From: a virus
Length of the DNA: 22,996 bases
Virus record (IMG/VR): IMGVR_UViG_3300031962_000144
Coordinates: 1 to 22,996 of that record
Reading direction: 5' to 3' (one strand)
The position numbers were made by a program, and so were the translations under genes. Positions within the stretch are counted from its first letter, which is position 1; the number at the start of each line of letters is the position of its first letter. This document shows positions 14,472 through 22,455 of this stretch, piece by piece. The notes beneath the pieces are model-generated. The model made no database searches, was not told the DNA's origin, and saw nothing but the letters and a program-made list of their open reading frames with translations.

Positions 14472-16583
14472 GTGGCAATGGCTTTAGTCCAATCGATTTT
14501 AGGGGGTAATAACTCAGCTACCCTTACTGGGACTGGCCAATCTGTTTCCTGCACGGCTAATTTTCCTTCGAACACGGCGAGCGGCAACTTCCTTGTTGGA
14601 ATCATGTATGTAAAGGCCACACTGGTCAGTGGGTCTTTCGGCAACTTAGGATACAGTCTCTCAACCCCGGGGATTACCTGGAATGCAACTGTTCTACAAG
14701 GTTCATGGACTGCTACGCAATTTGGATTGGCGCAGATTTTTTTCCTTTCCAATGCTGCCTCGGTTTCATCGGCTACTGCAAACACATTTACGGTTACTCA
14801 GGTAGCTGGAGGCGCAGACAGCATAACTGTTACTGTCGAGTGTGTCTTATTCGAATTTTCAGGAGTATCTGCGTTAGCTAGCCCAATCGATCAAAATCAC
14901 TCGAAATTGAACCAAGCGGGCGGGACGCCCAACACAGCTAATCTATTTGCAACTGGTTCTGATTTGATCCTGGTTGCCTTCAATGGGAATTCTGGACTCA
15001 TCTCAGCCGGATCCGGATACACTCTGGGACCGAATCCTGTGGCTGTGCAGTACGGTCAAGTCCAATATTTACTAAATTCTCCAACAGGAAGTAATGCTGC
15101 TGCGTTTTCGGGGGGCACAGAGACTAACTGGGGAGCAGTTTCCGTAGCCTTCCTCCCTCCGGCAGGTATCGGCGTCCGTCTGAACCAAGAAGCAGAACTG
15201 ATTGCCGCAGAGTTTCTGAGTTCGACGAGCACCAAGGTGCGCCTGAATCAGATTGCTCTTTTGATCATGGCACCGGCCGTTTCGCCTTGCGTGGTCTCCT
15301 ATCTCCAGATGGTGACTGACCTCTCGCTACGACTGGCGGATCCGAATCTCCTTTTCTGGACGAAAGCTGAACTGCAGCTTTACCTGCTCGAGGCTCTCCG
15401 GACCTGGAACGCACTGACCGAAATCTGGATCACGGCGCTTTCGTTCACCTCGGCGCCGACTCCAATCTGGACCGACATCTCTCAACTTGCCGGATCTCCC
15501 AGGCTGCGAACTCTAAACGACACCGACCTCTACACGGTCATGCAGTACCACTTGCTCGAGCCTCCCTCCGCAGGGACGTGGACCGGGACAAGCCAGTTCA
15601 CGATTCCCGACCTGCAAGGGGCCCTTCAGCGGCGCCGCGACGAAGTGATTCAGTTAACGGCGTGCAACCTGGCTCAAATCTCTCCCGCCTACTCCGGAGT
15701 GATTCGGACGGCGCTTCCAAATACGCTGCTCGAGGTTGTCCGTGCGCGCTTCGTGCCAAATACAGGGACGCCGGTCACCCTGACCCGGGAAGATACGCAG
15801 GCTTTCGATCATTTCAATCCTGGGCACCTTCAGGCGACCGCAGTGCCGACATCCTTCAGCCTGATTGCTGAGCCTCCACTCGTTCTTGATCTCGACACGG
15901 CTCCCGCGGGCGGAGCGGTCTTCGACATCATCGGGATTCAGTCGGGACTGGCATTCAACCCTCCAAACTCAACTCTTCTGGGGGTTCCGAATGATTGGTC
16001 CTGGGTGGCGAAATGGGGAGCTTTAGCGGACCTGCTGAGTCGGGAGAGCGAAGCGACCGATAGACTTCGGGCGGATTACTGCTTCAAGCGCTACATGGAC
16101 GGAATCAAGATCATGCAGGCGTCAAACTGGCTGGTCTCGGCCACGATCGGCGGGCTCCCAGTCGATACTCCCTCGATGCGCGAGATGGATGCCTTCGCAA
16201 ACGAGTGGGAGAACGATTCTACGGTCTGGCCAGTGGTTGTGACCGCCGGGATGGATCTGGTCGCTCCTGCCCCTACAGGAACGCCAGCAAACGTAGTTTT
16301 AAACGTCATTGGCAACGCGCCGCTCCCCAGTTTGGACGGAGACTGCGTTTCGGTCCTTCGGGACCACTACGATGCCATTTTGGACTATGCCCAGGTGCTT
16401 GCTTCCTTCAAACTAGGCGGGGCGGAGTTCGGGGCGACCGGGGATCTTGAGAAGAAGTTTTTCATCGCCGCGCAGGATCAGAATAAGCGCCTGCGAAGTC
16501 TGGGACTCTACTCCGACGTCTTGCACCAAGAAGGCCGGCGGGAAACGATCTGGCAGCCAAGGATTTACGACACGAGGGGGTGA
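14472..16583 (+). CDS. Two-part tail protein: beta-sandwich domain fused to connector-like domain
   Basis: A 703-aa protein from GTG 14472, which lies eight nt after GAGGG (14459-14463); ATG 14478 two codons later is the alternative. Residues about 1-232 form a Thr/Asn/Gly/Ala-rich beta-sandwich-like part (FPSNTASGNFLVGIMYV, EFSGVSALASPIDQ). A linker with a duplicated motif follows (VRLNQEAELIAAE and VRLNQIALLIMA, about 236-272). From about residue 280 the character changes to a helical connector-like part (LQMVTDLSLRLADPNLLFW then ELQLYLLEALRTWNA), ending with charged helices and IYDTRG. Bases before about 15170 are also AT-richer than those after. This could be a fusion of an adhesion domain to a tail-connector protein; the family of either half is not proven. 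Confidence 0.62.
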   Translation: MAMALVQSILGGNNSATLTGTGQSVSCTANFPSNTASGNFLVGIMYVKATLVSGSFGNLGYSLSTPGITWNATVLQGSWTATQFGLAQIFFLSNAASVSSATANTFTVTQVAGGADSITVTVECVLFEFSGVSALASPIDQNHSKLNQAGGTPNTANLFATGSDLILVAFNGNSGLISAGSGYTLGPNPVAVQYGQVQYLLNSPTGSNAAAFSGGTETNWGAVSVAFLPPAGIGVRLNQEAELIAAEFLSSTSTKVRLNQIALLIMAPAVSPCVVSYLQMVTDLSLRLADPNLLFWTKAELQLYLLEALRTWNALTEIWITALSFTSAPTPIWTDISQLAGSPRLRTLNDTDLYTVMQYHLLEPPSAGTWTGTSQFTIPDLQGALQRRRDEVIQLTACNLAQISPAYSGVIRTALPNTLLEVVRARFVPNTGTPVTLTREDTQAFDHFNPGHLQATAVPTSFSLIAEPPLVLDLDTAPAGGAVFDIIGIQSGLAFNPPNSTLLGVPNDWSWVAKWGALADLLSRESEATDRLRADYCFKRYMDGIKIMQASNWLVSATIGGLPVDTPSMREMDAFANEWENDSTVWPVVVTAGMDLVAPAPTGTPANVVLNVIGNAPLPSLDGDCVSVLRDHYDAILDYAQVLASFKLGGAEFGATGDLEKKFFIAAQDQNKRLRSLGLYSDVLHQEGRRETIWQPRIYDTRG

Positions 16584-16586
16584 CAG

Positions 16587-16751
16587 ATGCCGTTACGACA
16601 TTTCAAGTCGAAAGAAGGGTATCGAAAATATCGCGCGTACCGCCACATCCACGGAATTAAGTCGCGATCGAAGGAAGTTGTCGTAGCTGGCAAAAAGCAC
16701 AAAATCGACCACTCGAAGCACGGCCGGAAGAAGAGAGGAGCGAAACGCTGA
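16587..16751 (+). CDS. Small polybasic protein, 54 aa (cluster B)
   Basis: A 54-aa protein with 12 Lys, 8 Arg, 6 His and only 3 acidic residues. It begins MPLRHFKSKEGYRKYRAYRH, includes a short hydrophobic run (VVVAG, 31-35), and ends GRKKRGAKR. It starts four nt after the previous stop (TGA 16581-16583). Its own stop overlaps the next ATG as TGATG. No named family recognised; a nucleic-acid-binding role is inferred from charge only. Confidence 0.75.
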   Translation: MPLRHFKSKEGYRKYRAYRHIHGIKSRSKEVVVAGKKHKIDHSKHGRKKRGAKR

Positions 16752-17020
16752 TGGCGAAAGAAGATATAGGCGAGCTGGGAGAGAAGATCATCCATGGTGT
16801 GAATCGGGCTAAGGTGTACGCTCCAGTAGCCGTCGGCGTAGCGAAGACGTTCATGAAGGGTACGGCGGGGAGCAATTCCGAGAAGGACATCGACTACGGT
16901 CCCGGGCCCGCGCCGAAATCGCCTGCCCCGCCAAAACCCCCGGCCGACTACTACAAGGAATACCGAAATCGTGCAGGACAGGGTAGCAAGAGAAGCACAA
17001 AACGCGGCATGAAACGATAG
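16751..17020 (+). CDS. Pro-rich protein with basic tail (cluster B)
   Basis: An 89-aa protein in three parts. The helical N-terminus (MAKEDIGELGEKIIHGVNRAK) leads into an Ala/Val-rich stretch (APVAVGVAKTFM, residues 24-35) that could be a short amphipathic helix. A Pro-rich linker (GPGPAPKSPAPPKPPA, 50-65) follows. The C-terminal tail is Lys/Arg-rich, ending TKRGMKR and resembling the end of the gene before (KKRGAKR). Translation probably couples to the previous stop, and a GAGAGGAG site lies at 16734-16741. It might be a capsid- or DNA-binding accessory; unknown family. Confidence 0.7.
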   Translation: MAKEDIGELGEKIIHGVNRAKVYAPVAVGVAKTFMKGTAGSNSEKDIDYGPGPAPKSPAPPKPPADYYKEYRNRAGQGSKRSTKRGMKR

Positions 17021-17029
17021 GAGAAAATC

Positions 17030-17146
17030 ATGGCTCACAAAGGGTTGGTGTTTAAGCACAAGGGCGGCCGGAAACGCAGAGGCGGTGGCAAGAAGGGCAA
17101 GAAGGGCTATGTCCACGTCGCCGCGAAGGGTCCAAGGAAGGCATAG
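17030..17146 (+). CDS. Tiny polybasic protein, 38 aa (cluster B)
   Basis: A 38-aa protein with 10 Lys and 4 Arg and no acidic residue. It begins MAHKGLVFKHKGGRKRRGGG and ends with a less basic KGPRKA. AGGAG at 17019-17023 precedes the ATG by six nt. It is the same length as the gene at 2667 and shares HKGLV near the N-terminus plus a GGK-type Gly/Lys middle. Not homologous to any family I recognise. Probably a duplicated protamine-like or virion-interior peptide; function inferred from composition. Confidence 0.8.
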   Translation: MAHKGLVFKHKGGRKRRGGGKKGKKGYVHVAAKGPRKA

Positions 17147-17155
17147 GGAGGCGCT

Positions 17156-17308
17156 ATGCATGTGAAGAAGTATGTCGCTAAGCATCGCGGACGTGCGGGC
17201 GGTGGCTACTCTGCCGCCCGCTACAAAAGCCATAACCGCGGCGTGCACCTGTCGAAGGGAAAAGCCAAGAAGCGTAGAGCCATGAAGGATGCTCCCGCTG
17301 CAATCTAG
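17156..17308 (+). CDS. Small polybasic protein, 50 aa (cluster B)
   Basis: A 50-aa protein with 9 Lys, 6 Arg and 4 His and one acidic residue. It begins MHVKKYVAKHRGRAGGGYSA and ends MKDAPAAI. GGGAGG at 17146-17151 overlaps the previous stop and precedes the ATG by four nt. Its stop (17306-17308) is directly adjacent to the ATG of the next gene. Same interpretation as its neighbours: likely nucleic-acid- or virion-associated, unproven. Confidence 0.78.
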   Translation: MHVKKYVAKHRGRAGGGYSAARYKSHNRGVHLSKGKAKKRRAMKDAPAAI

Positions 17309-20074
17309 ATGGCAGACTACTCGCGCGATCCGGAAGGTTTGGTGCTTGACTTCCACGGCATGGATCTGGTCAACCCAGTCGACCGGATCCCCGAGGGTAA
17401 GTACGCTTACGCTCAAAATGTCCGGAGATACTTGGGCGGCGGTACCACGTCGCGCGCTACCCAAGATTCCGCTTCCTACACTCTTCCGTCCGCTGTTCAT
17501 TCGCTACGCCGACTGAACGACCTCACCCCGGCAGGTCCCGTCTTAGGCTTTGTCATCATTGGCGGATCGTCCGACAAAATCTATTCAAATGCCACGCAAG
17601 TCGACAGCGGATACAGCGGCAATCAAGTCTCGCTCATCCCGTTCCGGCCGAATGCCTCGGTCCAGCCCTGGATGTACTGCTTCGACTCACAGAAGTCGGG
17701 GAAGGTGCGCTCAGACGGTCTCCGCTACCGGGTAGGGATCGCGGAGCCGCAGGCTTCTCCGACCATCACAGCGCTCGCTGCCGCGAATACCCTGTCGATC
17801 GTTGGCAACGTCACAGCCCAGGTCTGGGGCGACAGTCCGCACTCAGGCCCGACGGCGGAGTACATCTGGAAAAACTCCTCTGACCCCATGGTCGGCGGAA
17901 TTGTCCGGGTCTCGACTCCACCGAATGTCACGACAATTGGTAGTTCGCTGATCTTCGATGTCGTTACCGGCAATTCGACGATCGCGATGCAGTGGACGGT
18001 CTACGTCCTGAATTCTGGAACAGTGTCGACGGACGATATCGGCCTTCACAACGTTCATTGGGTCTCAGGGCAGGACTTCGGAAATCTGGTCGTAGGCCAG
18101 CAGATCACGATCAACAACGTCGCCTACACCATCTCGACGACTCCCTCAAACATCCTGATTACGGTGACCACGGCGGTTGGAGTCCAGACCAACGTCGCCT
18201 ATTCCGCCGTAAGCCAGCAGGGAACGCAGCCCGTCTTTTCGCCGGCGCTCGAGAAAGAAGGCTTCGCAGATTTCAACATGTGCGTCCAAGCGACTTTGTT
18301 CGTACCCGCGGCGGGTACTTACAACCTGACCTTGGTCTCGAAAGACGACTGCTTGTGGGGGATTGGAAGCACAGCGACAGGGACAGCAACCTGGCCGGCT
18401 CCGGGGGCTGGCCAAGCTCTCTCAATCGCGGGGCAGAGTAAGTCTGTTCTTGGCGGCTATCCCCTGCTGCCGCGCCCGAACTACTCGAACAGCCACAACA
18501 GCGGCGGGTTCTCGATCAATGTCACGGTTGCCGTGACGTTCTCCGCGGCCGGGAACTACCCGATCGAACTTGATTACGATTACTGGTTCCACAGTGGCCG
18601 AACGCTAGTCGTAACTGCGAATGGCGCGAATCTGGCGCCAATTCCGGGAGCGGTGATTTCTTCCGCTCAGTACCGCTACGTTTATCGGTCCTCTCCGACC
18701 GGAGCGCTCTCGAATCCTTCTCCGCCGTCCGCACAGCAGACGATTGCTTCGCTCTCGAATGCGCTTGTGGCCACTCCGTCTACCGATCCACAGGTCGACA
18801 AGATCGACTGGTATCGTCTCGATGCGGGGTTGCTGAATTACACCTACGTGGGGACGGGTCCGAACACGAGCGCACCGTTCACTGACACTTTGCTTGACAC
18901 CGATATCGCCGCGAACCCGATCTTGCAGTTCGACAACTACGAGCCGTTCCCCTCGATCGACCTGCCGCGAAAGGGTGTAGTGAACGTCTCAGGCGGAGTG
19001 GCGACCTGGGTCTCGGGAGATCAATTCAACACGCGCTGGCTCCCCGGGACGATCATTGTGGTGGGGACCGTGGCGTACACGCTCGATAAGCGGCCAACAA
19101 GTGCGACAACTCTCACGGCGACGAACACGGTCGTTATCGGCGGCATTGCGACCATTCAGCCGCTTGCGACCGGCACGGGATTGACCTACGAGATCGCGGA
19201 GCCGGATCTGGCCTCGCAGCAACTGCCGTACGTCTGGGGTCCGACCGACAACATCAACTTTGCTTTCGGTTGCGGAGACCCCCTGCGGCCGGGAACGATG
19301 TATTGGTGCAAAGGATCGAATCTCGACTCCGCGCCACAGACCAATCAGGAAGACCTTACCTCTCCGTCCGAGCCTTTGCAGAACGGCGCCATGGTCGCCG
19401 GTCTTGGCGTGGTCATGTCGACCGAGCGCGGTTGGGTCATTCAACCGAACTTCTTCGATGCCCTGGCGACAGTCGAAGGCACGATAGGCTCAACTTGGAC
19501 ACTCCAGGACGGCGGCTTTACCCGTGGTCTCTACATTCCGCGCTGCATCGCAATCGACGGTGGCGGGCGAATCTTCTACCGCGGCAAGGATGGCGTTTAC
19601 GTTTCGATGCGCGGCGGTCCCGAACAGGCCATCACCGATGGCGACCTCTATAACCTGTTCGTGCACGAAGGCGAAATCCCTCAGCCCGTCACGCGGGCCG
19701 GCTTTGTGTGCTTCCCGCCGGATGACACGAATCCGCATGCGCAACGATTTGCGTGTGCGAACGGATATCTCTACTACGATTACCAAGATGTGAGCGGGAC
19801 CTTACGGACTTTGGTCTATGACATCATCGCCGGCGGCTGGGTGTTCGATGTCTACCAGTTTGCCGTGGCGGTGCATTGTCTAGAGGAAGGACCCGGGGTG
19901 AATAACACGCTCGTGGGCTGCTCGAATGGGACAGTACGGCCACTGGCGCTGGGCGGGAATGAGACGGCAACCAGTGTCGTTGTTACGCCGGCGGATACGA
20001 AGGGCGATGCGCGCGCCGATAAGCACTGGGGCGATCTCTATATCGAAGCAGGACCGGGCCTACGGAGTAATTGA
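17309..20074 (+). CDS. Large tail nozzle-like protein
   Basis: A 921-aa protein starting one base after the previous stop. The N-terminal segment, DFHGMDLVNPVDRIPEGK then YAYAQNVRRYLGGG (residues about 14-44), matches the pattern of podovirus tail tube/nozzle proteins, where a loop-and-strand element begins a beta-propeller platform. The rest is a long series of Gly/Asn/Thr/Ser-rich beta repeats, including PVFSPALEKEGFADFNMCVQ near 310-329, FNTRWLPGTIIVVGTVAYTL near 573-592, and a more compact end (FYRGKDGVYVSMRGGP and GGWVFDVYQFAVAVHC). The low-charge sequence is typical of a virion surface protein. Most likely the tail nozzle ring; a separate hub protein cannot be excluded. Confidence 0.6.
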   Translation: MADYSRDPEGLVLDFHGMDLVNPVDRIPEGKYAYAQNVRRYLGGGTTSRATQDSASYTLPSAVHSLRRLNDLTPAGPVLGFVIIGGSSDKIYSNATQVDSGYSGNQVSLIPFRPNASVQPWMYCFDSQKSGKVRSDGLRYRVGIAEPQASPTITALAAANTLSIVGNVTAQVWGDSPHSGPTAEYIWKNSSDPMVGGIVRVSTPPNVTTIGSSLIFDVVTGNSTIAMQWTVYVLNSGTVSTDDIGLHNVHWVSGQDFGNLVVGQQITINNVAYTISTTPSNILITVTTAVGVQTNVAYSAVSQQGTQPVFSPALEKEGFADFNMCVQATLFVPAAGTYNLTLVSKDDCLWGIGSTATGTATWPAPGAGQALSIAGQSKSVLGGYPLLPRPNYSNSHNSGGFSINVTVAVTFSAAGNYPIELDYDYWFHSGRTLVVTANGANLAPIPGAVISSAQYRYVYRSSPTGALSNPSPPSAQQTIASLSNALVATPSTDPQVDKIDWYRLDAGLLNYTYVGTGPNTSAPFTDTLLDTDIAANPILQFDNYEPFPSIDLPRKGVVNVSGGVATWVSGDQFNTRWLPGTIIVVGTVAYTLDKRPTSATTLTATNTVVIGGIATIQPLATGTGLTYEIAEPDLASQQLPYVWGPTDNINFAFGCGDPLRPGTMYWCKGSNLDSAPQTNQEDLTSPSEPLQNGAMVAGLGVVMSTERGWVIQPNFFDALATVEGTIGSTWTLQDGGFTRGLYIPRCIAIDGGGRIFYRGKDGVYVSMRGGPEQAITDGDLYNLFVHEGEIPQPVTRAGFVCFPPDDTNPHAQRFACANGYLYYDYQDVSGTLRTLVYDIIAGGWVFDVYQFAVAVHCLEEGPGVNNTLVGCSNGTVRPLALGGNETATSVVVTPADTKGDARADKHWGDLYIEAGPGLRSN

Positions 20075-20085
20075 GGAGCAACTGA

Positions 20086-20988
20086 GTGCCGGTAATCTCT
20101 GATCTCTCGTTGACCATCACACCGTCGATCGGGCTCTACACCAGTCCGGTTTCCGATGGCGTCATTGTCGCGTCCGAGAAGACAGATCAAGGTCGAAACC
20201 AGATCGTGCTCGATTTCAACGGCGGGGATGGTCTCTACTCGCGAGACCTGGGAACGATCTTTCAGTGGCCTACGCTGGTTGGGACCGTGCTTCGGCGGTG
20301 GCAGCCAACTCTTCTTCCACAGCCCGAGACGATCTTTTCCCGAGCGACACCTTGGGACGATGGCGGGATTCCGGGAGCGAAGTTCATCCAGGGCTATATG
20401 GTCAGTGCGGACTCCTACAACGTTGCGAAGACCTTTCAGATAGAATCGCAAGACGATCACAGCATTCACACGGTTTACGAGACTCCCGCGACGTTCAATC
20501 AGCAAGCAGAGATTGCATTCTCATGCGATCCGTTCATAGCCCACGCCGTACGGCTTCTGTCTTCAGACGGAGTGCGCTGGAGAATTTTCAACACTCGTCC
20601 AGTGTTCCAGCCTTATCCCGAGCTCGCTACTGTCTGGAAGACGGAGATGGTGAATTTCGGGATGGGCTGGCAGCATGTGCGGTTGCTGAATATCCCCTAC
20701 ATCGCGACCGCGGCGGTGACGCTGACACTGCTGCTTGATGGGAACACGCAAGTAATTTCCGGGCAGATGCCCGCGACCGCAAGCCAACTCTATCCGATCA
20801 AGCAGAAAGTGATTCCGCAGGCGACACCGAACAAGGCGAAACTTGTCGGGTTTCAGGCTACGTCCAGCGCTCCCTTCCGTGTGTTCCAAGAGATGCTCGA
20901 GGTCTGGGTCGGTGCCTGGGGGCGGACGGATTCCTACACAATAGTCCGACCATTCGGGGGGAAGGCTGCAGCAGGCGCGGAGGTGTAA
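20086..20988 (+). CDS. Tail protein partner of the nozzle
   Basis: A 300-aa protein starting at GTG 20086 behind GAGGAG (20072-20077). It begins PVISDLSLTITPSIGLYTSP and continues with short beta segments and Trp-rich loops (GTIFQWPTLVGTVLRRWQP, AFSCDPFIAHAVRLLSSDGV, KTEMVNFGMGWQHVRL). It resembles the second part of environmental nozzle-like proteins, so it may complete a tail-tip structure with the protein upstream. It ends at TAA 20986-20988, one base before the next GTG. A structural role is likely; the family is uncertain. Confidence 0.55.
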   Translation: MPVISDLSLTITPSIGLYTSPVSDGVIVASEKTDQGRNQIVLDFNGGDGLYSRDLGTIFQWPTLVGTVLRRWQPTLLPQPETIFSRATPWDDGGIPGAKFIQGYMVSADSYNVAKTFQIESQDDHSIHTVYETPATFNQQAEIAFSCDPFIAHAVRLLSSDGVRWRIFNTRPVFQPYPELATVWKTEMVNFGMGWQHVRLLNIPYIATAAVTLTLLLDGNTQVISGQMPATASQLYPIKQKVIPQATPNKAKLVGFQATSSAPFRVFQEMLEVWVGAWGRTDSYTIVRPFGGKAAAGAEV

Positions 20989-20989
20989 G

Positions 20990-21139
20990 GTGGCAGCAAA
21001 GAAGGGAATTCAGCAGAAGGTGGGTCGGAAGAAGAAGCAGTCCTGGGAAGCGCAGGAACTCTCGGACATCAACAAGTATTGGAAGCCGGAACTCATGACG
21101 AGAGAATACAACCGAAAACTCATAAGACGGAAAACGTAG
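20990..21139 (+). CDS. Small basic protein, 49 aa
   Basis: A 49-aa protein from GTG 20990 with GGAGG (20979-20983) six nt upstream. 10 Lys and 5 Arg against 5 acidic residues make it less extreme than the earlier basic genes. It begins MAAKKGIQQKVGRKKKQSW, has a helical-looking centre (EAQELSDINKYW) and ends NRKLIRRKT. Its stop is immediately followed by the next ATG (21140). Not a recognised family; perhaps a third member of the basic-peptide theme, or a tail-tip accessory. Confidence 0.68.
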   Translation: MAAKKGIQQKVGRKKKQSWEAQELSDINKYWKPELMTREYNRKLIRRKT

Positions 21140-21427
21140 ATGCCGTTACCGCCAGGCTCAAATCGCTGGGTCCCGCACTTCGAAGATCCCGAGATCGACA
21201 AATTCGCGCGAAACACGTTCGATGGAATCAAGGACCTGAATGCGGCGATCAAAGCGCTGAACACGAAAGCGAATGGCACACAGTCTCAGACGACGGCTCT
21301 TGCGGCGCAGGTGACAAACATCTCGAATCAGGTAACCCTGAACACGCAGAACATCACGAACATCACGAATAACAACATCGTGAATGGTGTGATCGATTGC
21401 GGGACGTTTGAGGAGATTTATCGGTAA
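21140..21427 (+). CDS. Coiled-coil fibre segment
   Basis: A 95-aa protein. The N-terminus holds Trp/Pro residues (PPGSNRWVPHF). Residues about 23-80 are a heptad-type helix (FARNTFDGIKDLNAAIKALN and on through TALAAQVTNISNQV and NITNITNN), a trimeric coiled coil typical of phage fibres. The start follows the preceding stop directly and the stop overlaps the next ATG as TAATG (21425-21429). It probably links the fibre base to the tip protein encoded next. Confidence 0.62.
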   Translation: MPLPPGSNRWVPHFEDPEIDKFARNTFDGIKDLNAAIKALNTKANGTQSQTTALAAQVTNISNQVTLNTQNITNITNNNIVNGVIDCGTFEEIYR

Positions 21428-21738
21428 TGGCGACGCTTGGCAGACTCGCTGAGTTTCAACCCCTTCGAGGTACGCAAGCAGATCTCCAGAAAGCGCTCCC
21501 GCTGGGGTGGGCGGAACTCTACTTTGCCGCCGACACGGGAAATCTCTTCATGGGAACGCCGGGGAGTGGGGTAGGATATGTGCAAATCGGAGATACCCTA
21601 CAAGTGAACGACACAATGTTGAAAGTGCTCGCGGAGTTAGAGCGGATTCGCAAGGCTCTCGTTGCTCTCGCATGCGAGGGCGGCCGAGCTCGGCCAGAGG
21701 ACTTTGAACCATCTCAAGATAATGCGGCGCAGTCTTAG
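21427..21738 (+). CDS. Mtd-N-like fibre fragment
   Basis: A 103-aa protein. Near the N-terminus, FQPLRGTQADLQKA leads into WAELYFAADTGNLFMGTPG (about residues 28-46), the pattern seen at the start of major-tropism-determinant-like and other fibre proteins. The C-terminal half is a charged helix (KVLAELERIRKALVALACEGG) ending Asp/Glu/Gln-rich. It lacks the C-terminal receptor-binding domain such proteins usually carry, which may instead be supplied by the next gene. Overlaps the coiled-coil gene by one base. Confidence 0.62.
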   Translation: MATLGRLAEFQPLRGTQADLQKALPLGWAELYFAADTGNLFMGTPGSGVGYVQIGDTLQVNDTMLKVLAELERIRKALVALACEGGRARPEDFEPSQDNAAQS

Positions 21739-21750
21739 CGGAGGATTTTC

Positions 21751-22455
21751 ATGCTCTCACAGGGGAACCAGAATCAGACCGGGAAGGTAACGGGGCAGAA
21801 CATCGTCGTCGGTCTCGGAGAGTTCTCGGACCAACTCGCTAGCGACTTGATGGCGAAGTATTACGAGCAGACCTATCGCGGGAATGTCTACTCGACTGGC
21901 ATGCAACTTACCAGCATTTCGAACGCGACGTTCACTACGGCCGATGCTCTTTCCGCAACTCTCGCGACGGCTGCCACGGCCACGCCGGTCATCGGACTTT
22001 GGAACCCACTTGGGAGCGGCTTCAATGCAGCGATTCTCCAAGCTCGCTTGGGGCTTGTCCTGACAGCTTTGACCGCAACCGGATGCGGCGGGTTTGTCTG
22101 GGCAGTCTACACGGGCAATGCTGGCATTATTGTCGCGGGCCAGGCTGCGCCGGTGAATCGTAAAACTTTCGTCGCTTCGGGGTCTCAGATGAAGGGGCTT
22201 TCAGGGGTGGCGCTGACCGGCCTCGTTTCGATAGGAGCTTTTCTTGATGCCTCCGGACTGGGTGGCGGATCATCGATCAATGCATCCGAAGCTCAAACTG
22301 CAGCGGGTTTCCTGACGCCGCAGATCTCCTCAGTCGAGAACATCGACGGAAATATCATCGTTCCTCCTGGTGGAATTCTTGGCTTGTTCTGCTCGACAAC
22401 CCCGGTCGCTCACAGTGCTGTGTCTGGGCTCACGTGGATGGAAATTCCGATTTAG
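21751..22455 (+). CDS. Structural protein of unknown function, possible fibre tip
   Basis: A 234-aa protein behind GGAGG (21740-21744), beginning MLSQGNQNQTGKVTGQNIVV. After a helical stretch (FSDQLASDLMAKYYEQTY) it is beta-rich, Ala/Gly/Thr-heavy and low in charge (FNAAILQARLGLVLTALTATG, then GGFVWAVYTGN, then GLVSIGAFLDASG). It could be the tip domain that completes the small fibre genes before it. No family recognised. Its TAG stop (22453-22455) overlaps the stop of the reverse-strand endonuclease. Confidence 0.6.
   Translation: MLSQGNQNQTGKVTGQNIVVGLGEFSDQLASDLMAKYYEQTYRGNVYSTGMQLTSISNATFTTADALSATLATAATATPVIGLWNPLGSGFNAAILQARLGLVLTALTATGCGGFVWAVYTGNAGIIVAGQAAPVNRKTFVASGSQMKGLSGVALTGLVSIGAFLDASGLGGGSSINASEAQTAAGFLTPQISSVENIDGNIIVPPGGILGLFCSTTPVAHSAVSGLTWMEIPI

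Noticed and set aside
16565-17500. A 311-codon minus-strand open frame opposite the basic gene cluster
   Set aside because: The Lys- and Gly-rich genes on the plus strand create few stops on the other strand; the antisense protein is low-complexity without a recognised domain.
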